Origin: Solenopsis invicta
Lineage: Eukaryota > Arthropoda > Insecta > Hymenoptera > Formicidae
Assembly: GCF_016802725.1 (NCBI RefSeq)
Contig: NC_052666.1
Coordinates: 8,777,375-8,841,374 of the forward strand
Length of the DNA: 64,000 bases
Reading direction: 5' to 3'
Positions 12,301 to 22,340 of this stretch are shown here, in pieces. The notes beneath the pieces are model-generated. The model did no database searches. It had not been told where the DNA came from and saw only the letters and a list, made by a program, of their open reading frames with translations. The position numbers and the translations under genes are program-made. The stretch's first letter is position 1; each line of letters starts with the position of its first letter.

Positions 12301-12399
12301 CGCATCAAATTATATGCGTCCAACGTGGAACTGCGTGAGGAACGGGGTTCTGTGGTGCGAGGTATCGTCCCCGTTGACTGGCGGGATCTGGCACTGCGA

Positions 12400-13800
12400 T
12401 TTTCCTTTGCTTAGCTGTTTATCTTCTCCCCCTCCCAACCCGGGTGTGAGGGATCCAAAAAATGCATCTCGGGACGGTCCCCCTCCACATCGCGTGAAGG
12501 TGTTAATAGCATTGCGGCTCTCCCCGATGCGGTATCAATACGGGTGGATTCGCGCAACAGCGCTGTCTCGTAACGCCTAAGACGCTCCCTCGAAACCGAT
12601 ACTATCCCTTGTAGACTTAGCCCTCTATCCTCCAGTGCTGTCTGGCTTGATCCGCCGTCAAATCCTCAATCCACCGAAGGGGGTCACTCCCCTCTCTCAT
12701 TTGGATCTGACGGTTCTACGCGGGACGGTAATTCGTAATGTCGAGAAAAAAATTTTGTGGGTTTTTGAAAAACGTCCAAGGAAAAAAATAAAGACGGGAA
12801 TCTATTGCAATCTGCTCTAATGTTACAACGAGTAATGTTAAATTACCAAAGGAACTAAAATTCATCAATAACGGCAAAGTCTACTTATTTCTATTAATAG
12901 TAAGCCGAAGAGAAGAGAGAGAAGAAAGAGGAAAAAAATTTTTGATTGATTTTTTCTGGGTCGGTAATATAAGTAATATAACGCGGTGAAATTCAATGTT
13001 TCTCTCTTATGATAGCACGTAAAGATTTCGAAATTCAAGTATGACAGTCGCTGCAAAGGTATTCTAAATACTAGGGGCAACGGTGGATTGGAGAAACTCG
13101 TAAATACGCGGCGAACAATAGGGAACTAAACAGCCAAGGCTACTACTCAAGGTTCAAATATTTTCAAAACGCGGTATGCGAGAAGTCAAATAATTGTTTG
13201 AGCGTTCAAGCTCAATGACAGAAGGACGGTATGGGGAATATGCGCAAACACGGTTATATATTTCTCGTTTGGAGTCAACAATAAATTTTAAATTACTCCG
13301 GCCTTTCCACTCTATTCACCATAAAGAGGGACGGTACAGGACAGGCTCGAATACAATGACGAATCGCTTGCAGAGGTGTTTTTAAATACTTTGTCTAATT
13401 CCGCGCGACAGATTCGCGTGGCAATTTCAAAAAGATCCCAAACGCCGCAAACGCGCAAGCAGCGGTAGTCTCGAAGCGTGTGCCGAGCTCTATCCGCGTC
13501 CCTGTCTAACGCGCGGTACCCTATTCGCATCCTTATCTAACGCGCGGTATCCTATTTGCATCCTTGTTAACGCGCGGTACCCTATTTGCGTCTTTGTCTA
13601 ACGCGGAATGTGGTAGCTAGCTATACGGTGGCACACAAATTCCAGTCTTCCCCCGATCAAATCCTTTAAGGCAGCGGTAATTATTATAAAAAGAAAATTT
13701 TTGGTACTAACAAGTGACGGATGTCACACACACACCGAACACAAAAACACACACTCGGTACAATCACGGCTGCGGGATAAGAAAGTGATTTAATACAGAA
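12400..13800. other. Leader of the minus-strand Gypsy element, no intact gene
   Basis: About 1.4 kb lies between the gag remnant and the palindrome at 13802. Short frames exist in all directions, but none shows a domain I recognise. The only structured part is the 32-bp minisatellite at 13497-13606. In element orientation this is the 5' untranslated leader plus the decayed start of gag. Confidence 0.5.
13497..13606. repeat. Minisatellite, about 32-bp unit, 3-4 copies
   Basis: The unit TCTAACGCGCGGTACCCTAT followed by TTGCATCCTTG repeats at about 32-bp spacing with small changes (GGTATCC versus GGTACCC, one shortened copy). It sits in the leader of the minus-strand Gypsy element. Confidence 0.8.
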
Positions 13801-13882
13801 TTAAATTAGAGAAAAGTGAGCTCAAGAGCCACGCGGGATGTCGGGTGCATATAAATAACAAAAAACTCCAATGTCAGGCAAA

Positions 13883-13913
13883 CGTTTCGACCTTTAATGA
13901 CGGTCTTCCTCAG
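13883..13913 (-). ncRNA. Candidate hammerhead ribozyme core
   Basis: On the minus strand the order is CTGAGGA, a 4-bp stem (GACC/GGTC) closed by a loop, then GAAACG. This matches the catalytic core CUGANGA - stem II - GAAA of hammerhead ribozymes, which Penelope-like elements are known to carry in their terminal repeats. Stem III would be very short. Cleavage activity is untested. Confidence 0.45.
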
Positions 13914-14205
13914 TGATAATACAACTCTATAAAACAATAATCGCACTAATTAAGATATGAATTTATCACAATAAACAAATAAAGAACAGAAATAACGAAT
14001 GAAAACACGTTACCGAATAGATAGAGATTGTGCAAACCGCGGTGTATATCTTACTACAACGCCTTACTACAACTTCTTTTGGATGCATATCTTCCTATCC
14101 TTGAGCGTATTCCCCCTTCTTAGGTTTATCACCCCCCCTCCTCCTTCAATTCCTTTCGTTCGGGCCACCGAGGCTATCTCGTTGTTTTATAGACTTGTAT
14201 TATCA

Positions 14206-14236
14206 CTGAGGAAGACCGTCATTAAAGGTCGAAACG
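14206..14236 (+). ncRNA. Candidate hammerhead ribozyme core
   Basis: Plus-strand copy of the same core (CTGAGGA, stem GACC/GGTC, GAAACG) in the right arm of the 13802-14325 palindrome. It is identical in its conserved bases to the minus-strand copy at 13883-13913. Confidence 0.45.
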
Positions 14237-14440
14237 TTTGCCTGACATTGGAGTTTTTTGTTATTTATTTGCACCCGACATCCTGCGTAGCTCTTGAGCT
14301 CACTTTTCTCTAATTTAATTTACTTATAAGAGCCTTAACTTTTGTTTTGTTTTGTTGGTTAATACAGAATGTTTCACATTACGTAGGAAATAATTTGCGA
14401 ATTGCGTTCCATCCCCCTCTGTGAATTTCAATTGGCGTGG

Positions 14441-14458
14441 CCTCACATTGGGCGCCAA
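14441..14458 (-). other. Primer binding site of the minus-strand Gypsy element
   Basis: On the minus strand TTGGCGCCCAATGTGAGG starts four bases after the CA end of the LTR remnant, the position where reverse transcription is primed by a tRNA 3' end. The TGGCGCC start is usual for insect LTR elements. I do not assign the tRNA. Confidence 0.7.
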
Positions 14459-14462
14459 AATT

Positions 14463-14757
14463 TGCGACGTACTTTTTTGCACTCGCCAGGCACAAGAGAG
14501 TACGCCCAATAAAAAGGGAAAGGGGGGCGGTAAACAAAAGTTCTGCAAGCTTAATTAGTAATTGGACACCAGGCTCGATCTCTTGCACCACTTCACGAAA
14601 AACGGTAAATGCGTGATACGACAAGACGGATATCGCTGCCCACGGCTTGCTCCGCAAATGGCAGAGGGGCGTAGTTCTTAAGAGTAGCGGGGAAGGGGAG
14701 GGAAACGCAATCACAACGCTAGAGGTAATTTAAACAATGAAAGATAATATAATAATA
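14463..14757 (-). repeat. 5' LTR remnant of the minus-strand Gypsy element
   Basis: Matches 5549-5838 over about 290 bases at high identity. The match stops at 14757, where unrelated AT-rich repeat DNA starts, so most of this LTR is missing. Confidence 0.8.
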
Positions 14758-14937
14758 AAAATATGCGTTTCTTCAAAAAGATGTATGAAATCTTTAAAGT
14801 GCGCCTATTATAAAGAGAATATATTTTTTCTACAAAACCCAAGTGATAGTATTTGTATTCTACAAAATCTCTTATTTTAACATAAGTGGTATTTACTTAA
14901 AATAAATGTCTTAAAATTGCGTAATCTAATAAAAATG
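14758..14937. repeat. AT-rich dispersed repeat B
   Basis: Shares TGTATGAAATCTTTAAA, GTAAAGAGAATATAT-like and CAAGTGATAGTAT stretches with 26655-26960. Nature unknown; no coding sequence seen. Confidence 0.5.
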
Positions 14938-15148
14938 CAATTGATTAGTTCCGGACTCTCAAAATTTAAGTACAATTAATGAGTGAAAAATAGGCTAATG
15001 AGAGTCAGCACAGGTCAAAGAGCGCAATCATAAGTATAAATATTGAATCAATTATTAAATTCAAAATTACAAAACAAACGTTTTGACTCGCTTTGGAGTC
15101 ATTTTTAGCGTAACAAAAAATAGTACAGGCAATAAAAATAGAAGCCCT
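14938..15148 (-). repeat. Penelope pseudo-LTR, left copy
   Basis: Shares AATTTAAGTACAATTAATGA, AGAGCGCA and CGACTCGCTTTGGA-type blocks with the copy at 18420-18623. The hammerhead-like core in this copy is degraded (CTAAAAA in place of CTGANGA, minus strand, 15080-15112). Confidence 0.8.
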
Positions 15149-15779
15149 CATCAGTCATCGAAAACGGGAAACATTCAAGTCGCCAACGGTTTGACAAATT
15201 TGTGGTGGCATTTTTAACAATGAAAATATCGCAAGAGATGAAACTTAACTGTATAACTGTCGTGTAATTATTTTGAATCTCGAAAAATTATTTTAATTGA
15301 GACTATATTTTCTCGTATCGTAAGAAGTAACACTTCACTATATAATTGTTAAATGATTATTTTAGATGTCAAAAATTTATTTTACTTGCGACTGTATATA
15401 CTCATGAATCCCATTTCAAGCTGATGACGACTAATGAAGCTTGAGATAAGTTTTGTCTGTAGAAATTAATTTCTCTTGACGAAGTAAGCACTCAAACGTT
15501 ACTCGTTTCACACCAACACGTACTCACGGTTTCGGATCCAAATGCGTACTAAGTGTCCGGAACATTCCGTCTTACTTGAACGTTACGCAGAAGGTCAGGC
15601 GGTTGAAAATAATCAACGGCAAATTCAAATGTAAATACCAAAAATATAGAGTATGAATACCAAAAATGTAGAGAATGAATTGACGGTAAGTCGAATATTA
15701 CAAAAAAAATTAGTTAACTTTGTATCATTTTGACGGATTAAATCGATTATAATTTACTCAATAACGAGAGATACGCATG

Positions 15780-16433
15780 ATGCAAATATTCGATGTCCGT
15801 TTGTAAGTTGAGACTTTTATCTTGTAAATGGATATGTAGCATTTTGGAAATCAACCGACTGCCCAAGTAGCACTCATTATCGAAGATTTTGATGTTCTCC
15901 CAATCAAATTTGTGATTACAAATAAGTCTGTGTTCTGTAACGACAGAGTGACTGTGCGTGTTCTAATTAATGTGGTTGCGATGCTCATTAATTCTTGTTT
16001 TTAATTTCCTACTAGTTTGGCCCACATATGACACCTCGCAGTTTTTACATGCAATTTTATACACGACATTTTTTTTTTAATTGATTGGGAGAACATCTTC
16101 CTGTACTTTGATAACCCCGCTCAATTTATTGAGGCTAAAAAATACTAATTTTACATTTAAACTATTTGTAGAAGTCTTAAATTTATCTGAAATTGTAGGG
16201 ATATATGGCAACAAAAAACACCGCGTTCTTTCACTTGTAGTGTTAATGCTGATATCATTGACTGTCTGTCTTAATGTGCTTTTATGAATAAGGGATTTTA
16301 GACGGTTATTGATTGTTTCAAAAATAAATTCAGCAGGGTAGTCATTAATTAACAAGGTTTTAACAGTAAGCTCAATATTATTTTGATGAAATTTTGCGTC
16401 AGATAATAAAAATGTCCTGTCAACCATTCCCAT
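15780..16433 (-). pseudogene. Penelope linker and GIY-YIG endonuclease
   Basis: C-terminal part of the Penelope polyprotein. From 16433 downward the linker has GMVDRTFLLSDAKFH, INNRLKSLIH and FLLPYIPTISDKFK. A frame change near 16080 leads into the endonuclease, with VVYKIACKNC and VSYVGQTSRKLKTRINEH (about 15990-16065). This is the Penelope GIY-YIG variant with its upstream Cys pair. The domain nicks target DNA. The tail reads RLICNHKFDWENIKIFD. No intact frame joins the parts. Confidence 0.85.
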
Positions 16434-16647
16434 AACAGTCCTTCATTTATGTGATAAAAGGTGAGTCGGAAGAAAATTTAAGTATTGGCCCGAATAAGTG
16501 GGCTTGTGAAACCAATCGAACATCAACATATTGTTGTCTTTAATGATAGTGATGTCTAAAAAATCTATCCTATCGCCCCCTCTCTCCAATGTAAACTGCA
16601 TTCTTGGGTAGAACGAGTTAAATGTCGTTAATGTGAGATCAACTAAA

Positions 16648-17508
16648 TTATTTGGAACTGCGAACTATATCATCCACATATCTGAAGTAAAATGGCAAAT
16701 GAATTCCGATTTTTTCAAGAGCCTTAGCCTCTAAATCCTGTATGACGAGGTCAGCGATTATAGATAAAAGTGGAGAACCTATGGGGATGCCAAATTTTTG
16801 ATTGTAGAACCTGTTATCAAAGCTAAAATATGTGAAATCCATAATAAGCCTGACAGCCTGCAAAAATTCTCCCTTCGGAATGCTGCAAGCATTCATAAGG
16901 TGCTTCCACCTATTAGAGATGTTTTCCAATGCTAACTCTGTTGGGATGTTGGTAAACAAGGAAACAACATCTAAAAAAACGAAAATGCAGTTTGGATCTA
17001 AGCATTCACCCTTTAGTTTTTGAGCCAGTTGTAAGCTATTGTCTACTTTACTTCGAGCTTCTAGAATGTTTTTTGAAATAAATTTATGCAAAAAGATGGC
17101 CAGCTCGTAAAGGGGGTTATCAATTGATGAAATAATTAACTTGAAAGAAACTCCCGGTTTGTGGACCTTAGGAAAACCATACGTCCTCGAGAGGTTGCCC
17201 TCGCTACAGTACACTTTCTTATATTTGGCCTCCGTGATATAACGTTTCTTCCACTTCGTCTGCAAGTCCCGCGCATTCTTTATCCGAAAATTGGTCGGGT
17301 CTTTCTTAATATGCACGTAAGTGTCCTGATTTTCAAGCATCCGAGATATTTCTTGTTTATAAGTATTATTGTCTAAAGCTACCGTGATGTTGCCTTTGTC
17401 CGCCTTTGTGAAAATTATTCCTGGATTATTTAGTATAAATTTTGCTTTTGTAGTAGATTTTATCAAGAAGTTCAGTCTGTCAGTGACTTTACTCTTTTGC
17501 TGTGGCAA
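16648..17508 (-). pseudogene. Penelope reverse transcriptase
   Basis: A 286-codon open stretch encodes the RT core. Motifs in order are FTKADKGNITVALD, LSRTYGFPKVHKPG, IFVFLDVVSLFTNIPTELAL, FGIPIGSPLLSIIADLV and the catalytic FYFRYVDDIV at the end. The YxDD Asp pair is present. The frame ends just after the catalytic motif at 16648, and the linker resumes in another frame at 16433. The upstream context is the Penelope N-terminal region. Confidence 0.9.
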
Positions 17509-17699
17509 CGAAAGAATATTGTTGATAATTGGTATCGAAAGATTTCAACGTTCAAATATTGATCTGGTCTCAACTTGTACAAGTTATTCTCAACATTTTT
17601 TATGTATTCAAAAATTGCTTTTCTTCTGTCGGCTAACGGCAAGGAAAAGTTGTCTCCTAATTGTAAAAGAATTTGTATTTCTTTCGGAATCTGGGCTGT

Positions 17700-18300
17700 T
17701 CATAGGTTAGTGAACCATTTTTCCCTGATATTTGAAAAGGAGGAGTCATTCATTGATTTAAGAAAGGCTTTTGGGTCAACATGAACCACCTGTGAAGAAG
17801 AATTGTTAGTTGGCTGTAATGAGAAATCTAGTTCTACACTGTCATTCAACGTCGTTTCGGAAGCCGAAATGTCCCTCTTTTTGTGAGAGTAGTAGTAATT
17901 GACTGGTTTGATTCTATTAACAAGGCGTTTCCTAGTCTTGAGGATCAAGCAATTCAGCTTCTCGTCCAACTTTTTATGTTCTTGATTAAGTTAGAAATGG
18001 AAAGTAACCTCCTGTCTGTTGAGAAAGGCTTGACAGATATTAGCTGGAACGTATCGCGAGATTTGTCTACGGAGATGGAAAATTTATTGTTGGGAATGGT
18101 CAACAGATCTAAAAGCGTCATTTAACTCAGTTTTCAGAATTCTAGTGATAAATTGATTACTTAAGTAATTCCATTTGTGTACCAACCGAAAGTGAAAGAA
18201 ATTGAGCCTATGGTTCACAATAAAATACAAATGTGATGGAGTTAAATTATTCTTAATGCACGCTCTTAAGAATCTAATGCGGATCTTTTTCCATGACATA
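17700..18300 (-). pseudogene. Penelope N-terminal region
   Basis: Two overlapping remnants, 18299-18084 (IRFLRACIKNNLTPSHLYF) and 17969-17700 (MDEKLNCLILKTRKRLVNRI, KAFLKSMNDSSFSNIREKWF), fit the region upstream of RT in Penelope-like proteins in position and character. They are in different frames, so the protein was broken here as well. Confidence 0.6.
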
Positions 18301-18419
18301 CTTATGGTGTTTTAGCAAAAGCTTCATGAAGATAACGGCGACAATACCAAAAGTCGTAAATATAAAGTTAAAAAAAGATACAGTATGTGGACGCATTTTG
18401 CAGCCAGCGTAAATTAAAC

Positions 18420-18623
18420 AATTAATTAGTCCCGAACTCTTGAAATTTAAGTACAATTAATGAGTAGAAAATAGGCTCATGAGAGTCAGCGCAGTCAAAG
18501 AGCGCAGTCATAAGTACAGATATTGAATCATTTATTTAATTCAAAATTACAAAACAAATGTTTCGACTCGCTTTGGAATCATCTTCAGCGTAATAAAAAA
18601 TAGTACAAGCAATAGAAATAGAA
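18420..18623 (-). repeat. Penelope pseudo-LTR, right copy
   Basis: Direct copy of 14938-15148, cut at 18623 by the foldback insertion. It retains the better hammerhead-like core at 18560-18588. Confidence 0.8.
18560..18588 (-). ncRNA. Candidate hammerhead ribozyme core in Penelope pseudo-LTR
   Basis: Minus strand: CTGAAGA, then T, then stem GATTC/GAGTC (one G-T pair) with loop CAAAGC, then GAAAC. It is in the same sense as the Penelope coding sequence. The conserved bases CUGANGA and GAAA are all present. Stem III is short, as is usual for Penelope hammerheads. Confidence 0.5.
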
Positions 18624-18761
18624 CCCCTGTTGAGCTGGCCCCCCCACTTTGCAGAAATTAAAAAACAAATAGCGCTAAATTACAAGCTATTTATGAGCTT
18701 TCATATCCCGCAGATTAAAAATTTTGAGCTCGTTATATTGGGCAGGAATTTAATATTTTTT

Positions 18762-18799
18762 GTGGGGGGGCTGAGTCAACGTTGACTCAGCCCCCCCAC
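18762..18799. repeat. Perfect 38-bp palindrome within left arm
   Basis: GTGGGGGGGCTGAGTCAAC followed by its exact complement. The right arm carries the same palindrome with one mismatch at 21474-21511. It joins two homologous modules of the arm, each starting near GTTGANCTNGCCCCCCCAC. Confidence 0.95.
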
Positions 18800-18996
18800 T
18801 ACTTAAAAATAGAGATATTGAATCGATCTTTGCGGCAGAATTACGAGCTATTTATGAGCTTTCGAAGTGATATAGTTTCGATTTTTGAGCTCATCCCCTT
18901 AACCACCAAATAACCCTTTAATTGATTCAACTTAAGAGAAAAATGTTGAGAAAAATTAAAATATATCGTATCGCGGATATAATTCGTATAGCGTAT

Positions 18997-19990
18997 TGTT
19001 TATTGCTGCGTGATGCGCGCTTTGAGATGCCGGAATTCACTCCGAGTAGAGCGCGAGCAAGAACTGCGTGAACGTTTAAATTTTGCGGCGCTCGGCCTAG
19101 ACACGGCCCTGAGCGCGCGATTACGAGAGCGAGTCCGACGCGAGAGCGCGAGCGACGACGATAACGTAACTTTCGAATAATGAGTGAAATGGGAGGCGGG
19201 AGAGGAAAAGAAGGCGAACAAAGTGATCACTCGATAGAATTCGTTGTCCATTAATTGTCTTTAATCAAACAGTGATCGAGAATAGTTCTGTCTCGAGGAT
19301 GAGCAAGAATGCCCGCGAAATCTTAATCAAGACGCGCGTATCGACAGCAAATGCAAGTTCGCGCGCCGTATAACTCCCGACACTTCCCGATTTCTGTCTC
19401 GCTCGGTTTCGGATACGGTGTATCTTTCTCGCGTCGCTTCTCGAATCTGAATCTGTCGATCTCTCGCAGAGAGAGCGAACCTCCCTGCTCTCGTTTAAGC
19501 GAAAAAAAAGTCGGGAGAAGCAAATTCGGCGGGAAAATGTCTCATTGGCTCGGATGGGCTAATTACTGTATCGTCATCGACGATTTAAAACGGCCACCGG
19601 ACTGGACCAGTAAACTTGCTATTTGCTTGGGCCGACCTTTCCTTGCGTGTACGGACGACCACGACAAAAACTTATTTGCTTCGCACACAAAATATTATTA
19701 TCTCTATCGTCGAAGTTTCTCGTATTCTAACTTTCGCATAACCAACGAGACAGAAGATTCTCGACGAAATACAGCGCGTAGAACGGATGTTCTTAAGAAT
19801 ATAATAATATGATGATTTGAAGACAATGATGAAAACAATTCTCATAATTTTGACTTTGATTAATCAAATACATTTACATGAATAATATAAGAAAGAGAAA
19901 ACAAAGTACGGTAACTTATAATTAACTCGACTCGACTATACATGAGTATTTGGACTTGAACCATCGCATAATGATTTGAACTCGAAACAC
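18997..19990. other. Single-arm insert of about 1 kb, GC-rich, unrecognised
   Basis: The right arm is continuous through this point (CTTAGAATTTATACGC), whereas the left arm is opened between GCGTATT and CGTATTCTAAG, with CGTATT on both sides. The first 560 bases are GC-rich and rich in GAG and CGCG motifs, unlike the AT-rich element. The longest open stretch (19351-19812, plus, 153 codons) shows no domain I recognise and may be chance. Confidence 0.55.
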
Positions 19991-20007
19991 GTATTCTAAG
20001 AATAAAC

Positions 20008-20334
20008 TCTTAAAATACGCGCATTTCGATTATTAAACTACAACCCCTTCGCAAGAAAACCACCCCATCTTCCCGGCTTAAAAGAGAATCGTACTTAAAA
20101 TGAATAAAATTAATTATTTTGTGACTAAATATCGTTTACTAATTTATGAGCTCGCAAAATACGCGCATTTCGATTATTGAGCTACAACCCCTTCGCAAGA
20201 AAACCATCCCATCTTCCCGGCTTAAGAGAGAATTGTACTTAAAATGAATAAAATTAATTATTTTGTGACTAAATATCGTTTACTAATTTATGAGCTCGCA
20301 AAATACGCGCATTTTGATTATTGAGCTACAACCC
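20008..20334. repeat. Subterminal tandem repeat, about 145-bp unit, left side
   Basis: Two full units and a start of a third, each with AAAATACGCGCATTTCGATT, CTACAACCCCTTCGCAAG and ATCTTCCCGGCTTAA. The same units appear inverted at about 20955-21265. Confidence 0.9.
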
Positions 20335-21649
20335 ATATATATTATATGTACTATATACTATTATATATATTAAGCATTACATAATATTACATAACTAATT
20401 ATGTTAAGTATTGTTATTTAAATAAACTATATTATAATTAGAATTTTAATAAATAAAATGTGTTTAAAATATATTTTCCTAATGTACTATTTTCCTATAT
20501 AATAAAAGCAATTTTGTTTTATATAAAGATCCAAAATCACATGCAATAAGAATATAATAGATAAATCTATTTTTAAACAGATAGTGAGAATTGTTATTAA
20601 TTCCAGTAATTATTTTATATCCTTTTGAATAAATGTAAGAATAAGATGTAAGAAAATTATCAAATGTTGTGTTGTAATATAGAATTTAAGATTAAATTCT
20701 CTACGGAAAATTTACCTTTTATTATTATTCACGTATTGATGTAATTCACAAAAAAAAGCAATTTAAAAAATTAATGCAATTTAATTTTTTTAAATTTATG
20801 ATTTACACGATGTAAACAAATTATTGTATACTTTGGGCTATTAAAGAATTAATTTAGATAAAATGTAAATTAACATTCTATAAATATAACTTATAATTTT
20901 TTCGTACAGCAGGAATATAAAATATTCCTATAAAAGAAATTGCAATTCAATAATCAGAATGCATGTATTTCGCGAGCTCATAAATTAGTAAACGATATTT
21001 AGTCGCAAAATAATTAATTTTATTTATTTTAAGTACAGTTCTCTCTTAACCCGAGAAGATGGGGTGGTTTTTTTGCGAAGGGGTTGTAGCTCAATAATCG
21101 AAATGCGCGTATTTTGCGAGCTCATTAATTAGCAAACGATATTTAGTCACAAAATAATTAATTTTATTCATTTTAAGTACAATTCTCTCTTAAGCCGGGA
21201 AGATGGGGTGGTTTTCTTGCGAAGGGGTTGTAGCTCAATAATCGAAATGCGCGTATTTTAAGAGTTTATTCTTAGAATTTATACGCTATACGAATTATAT
21301 CCGCGATACGATATATTTTAATTTTTTTCAACATTTTTCTCTTAAGTTGAATCAATTAAAGGGTTGGGGATTAAGGGGATGAGCTCAAAAATCGAAACTA
21401 TATCACTTCGAAAGCTCATAAATAGCTCGTAATTCTGCCGCAAAGATCGATTCAATATCTCTATTTTTAAGTAGTGGGGGGGCTAAGTCAACGTTGACTC
21501 AGCCCCCCCACAAAAAATATTAAATTCCTGCCCAGTGTAACGAGCTCAAAATTTTTAATCTGCCGGATATGAAAGCTCATAAATAGCTTGTAATTTAGCG
21601 CTATTTGTTTTTTAATTTCTGCAAGGTGGGGGGGCCAGCTCAACAGGGG

Positions 21650-22136
21650 TAGAAATAGAAATCGTCATTAGTCATCAAAATGGGATCCACGAGTACATAC
21701 AGTCGCAATTAAAATAATTTTTCGACATCTAAAATAATCATTTGACAATTATATAGTGAAGTATCACTTCTTGCGACACGACGACGAGAAAATATAGTCT
21801 CAATTACAATAATTTTTCAAGATTCAAAATAATTATACGACAGTTATACAGTTAAAGGTCATCTCTTGCGATATTTTCACTGTTAAAAATGCCATCACGG
21901 ATTTGTCAAACCGTTGGTGACTTGGATGCTTCCCGTTTTCGATGACTGATGATGGCTTCTATTTCTATTGCCTGTACTATTTTTGGTTATGTTGAAGATG
22001 ACTCCAAAGCGAGTCAAAACGTTCGTTTTGTAATTTTGAATTAAATAAATTATTCAAAATCTATATTTATGATTGCGCTCTTTGACCCGCGCTGAGTCTC
22101 ATTAGCCTATTTTCCATTCATTAATTGTACTAATAA
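21650..22136 (+). mobile_element. Penelope-like terminal fragment in inverse orientation
   Basis: Matches the complement of about 14938-15440, including CAAATTTGTCAAACCGTTGG-like, CCCGTTTTCGATGACTGATG and GACTCCAAAGCGAGTCAAAA. With 14938-18623 it forms the tail-to-tail arrangement known for Penelope elements, now separated by the foldback element. Its hammerhead core (21992-22020) is degraded to TTGAAGA...AAAAC. Confidence 0.8.
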
Positions 22137-22340
22137 AAATGTATTTCCATTGCTAGATAGGAAAAGCAGAAAAGACATAAGAAAGAATGCAATAAATATA
22201 AAACTTGTAATATATACGTTATAAAAGCAATTTACGAAATAAGCTTTAGTTTCTTTAACATTTACTTGGGTTAAAATTGATAAAAGATTTTTCAATGGAA
22301 ATACATTTTTATTAGATTACACAATTACAAGACATTTATT
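22137..22340. other. AT-rich stretch, nothing recognised
   Basis: About 200 bases between the Penelope fragment and dispersed repeat A. No coding or repeat signature was seen. Confidence 0.4.

Larger units (their letters stand above)
13802..14325. mobile_element. Inverted pair of Penelope-like tails (palindrome)
   Basis: Bases 13802-13942 pair with the complement of 14187-14325, sharing GAAAAGTGAGCTCAAGAGC, GATGTCGGGTGCA and CAGGCAAACGTTTCGACC. Each arm carries a hammerhead-like core typical of Penelope terminal repeats. The 245-base spacer (13943-14186) holds no recognised gene. It is inserted in the leader of the minus-strand Gypsy element, next to its primer site. Confidence 0.7.
5549..14757 (-). 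mobile_element. Gypsy-type LTR retrotransposon, minus strand, degenerate
   Basis: Read on the minus strand the order is 5' LTR remnant (14757-14463), primer site (14458-14441), long leader, gag, protease, RT-RNase H, integrase and 3' LTR. The two LTR remnants match closely over 5549-5838 and 14463-14756, sharing AGAGGGAAAGGGGGGCGG-like and ATATCGCTGCCCACGGCTTG stretches. Every coding domain is broken by stops or frameshifts. The right LTR loses its outer part where Penelope-related DNA begins. The four bases outside the left LTR are ATAT (5545-5548); the right flank is gone, so this target duplication is unconfirmed. Confidence 0.85.
14938..18623 (-). mobile_element. Penelope-like element
   Basis: A direct repeat of about 205 bases (14938-15148 and 18420-18623) frames coding remnants on the minus strand in the order N-terminal domain, RT, linker and GIY-YIG endonuclease. 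Direct pseudo-LTRs and an adjacent inverted partial copy (21650-22136) are the known organisation of Penelope-like elements. Several frameshifts break the ORF, so the copy is dead. The right end is where the 18624-21649 foldback element inserted. Confidence 0.85.
18624..21649. mobile_element. Long-TIR foldback DNA element, non-autonomous
   Basis: Ends are CCCCTGTTGAGCTGGCCCCC and its complement, flanked by TAGAA on both sides (18619-18623 and 21650-21654), a 5-bp target duplication. The arms pair over 18624-18996 with 21277-21649, then 19991-20334 with about 20955-21270. The inner arm parts hold tandem units of about 145 bp. The spacer 20335-20954 is AT-rich with no gene. A segment of about 1 kb (18997-19990) occurs only in the left arm. 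No transposase is recognisable. The superfamily is not assignable from these features. Confidence 0.85.

Noticed and set aside
19351..19812. 153-codon ORF inside the foldback element
   Set aside because: No domain, Arg/Ser-rich from GC-rich sequence, not mirrored in the other arm; kept only as part of the unrecognised insert.
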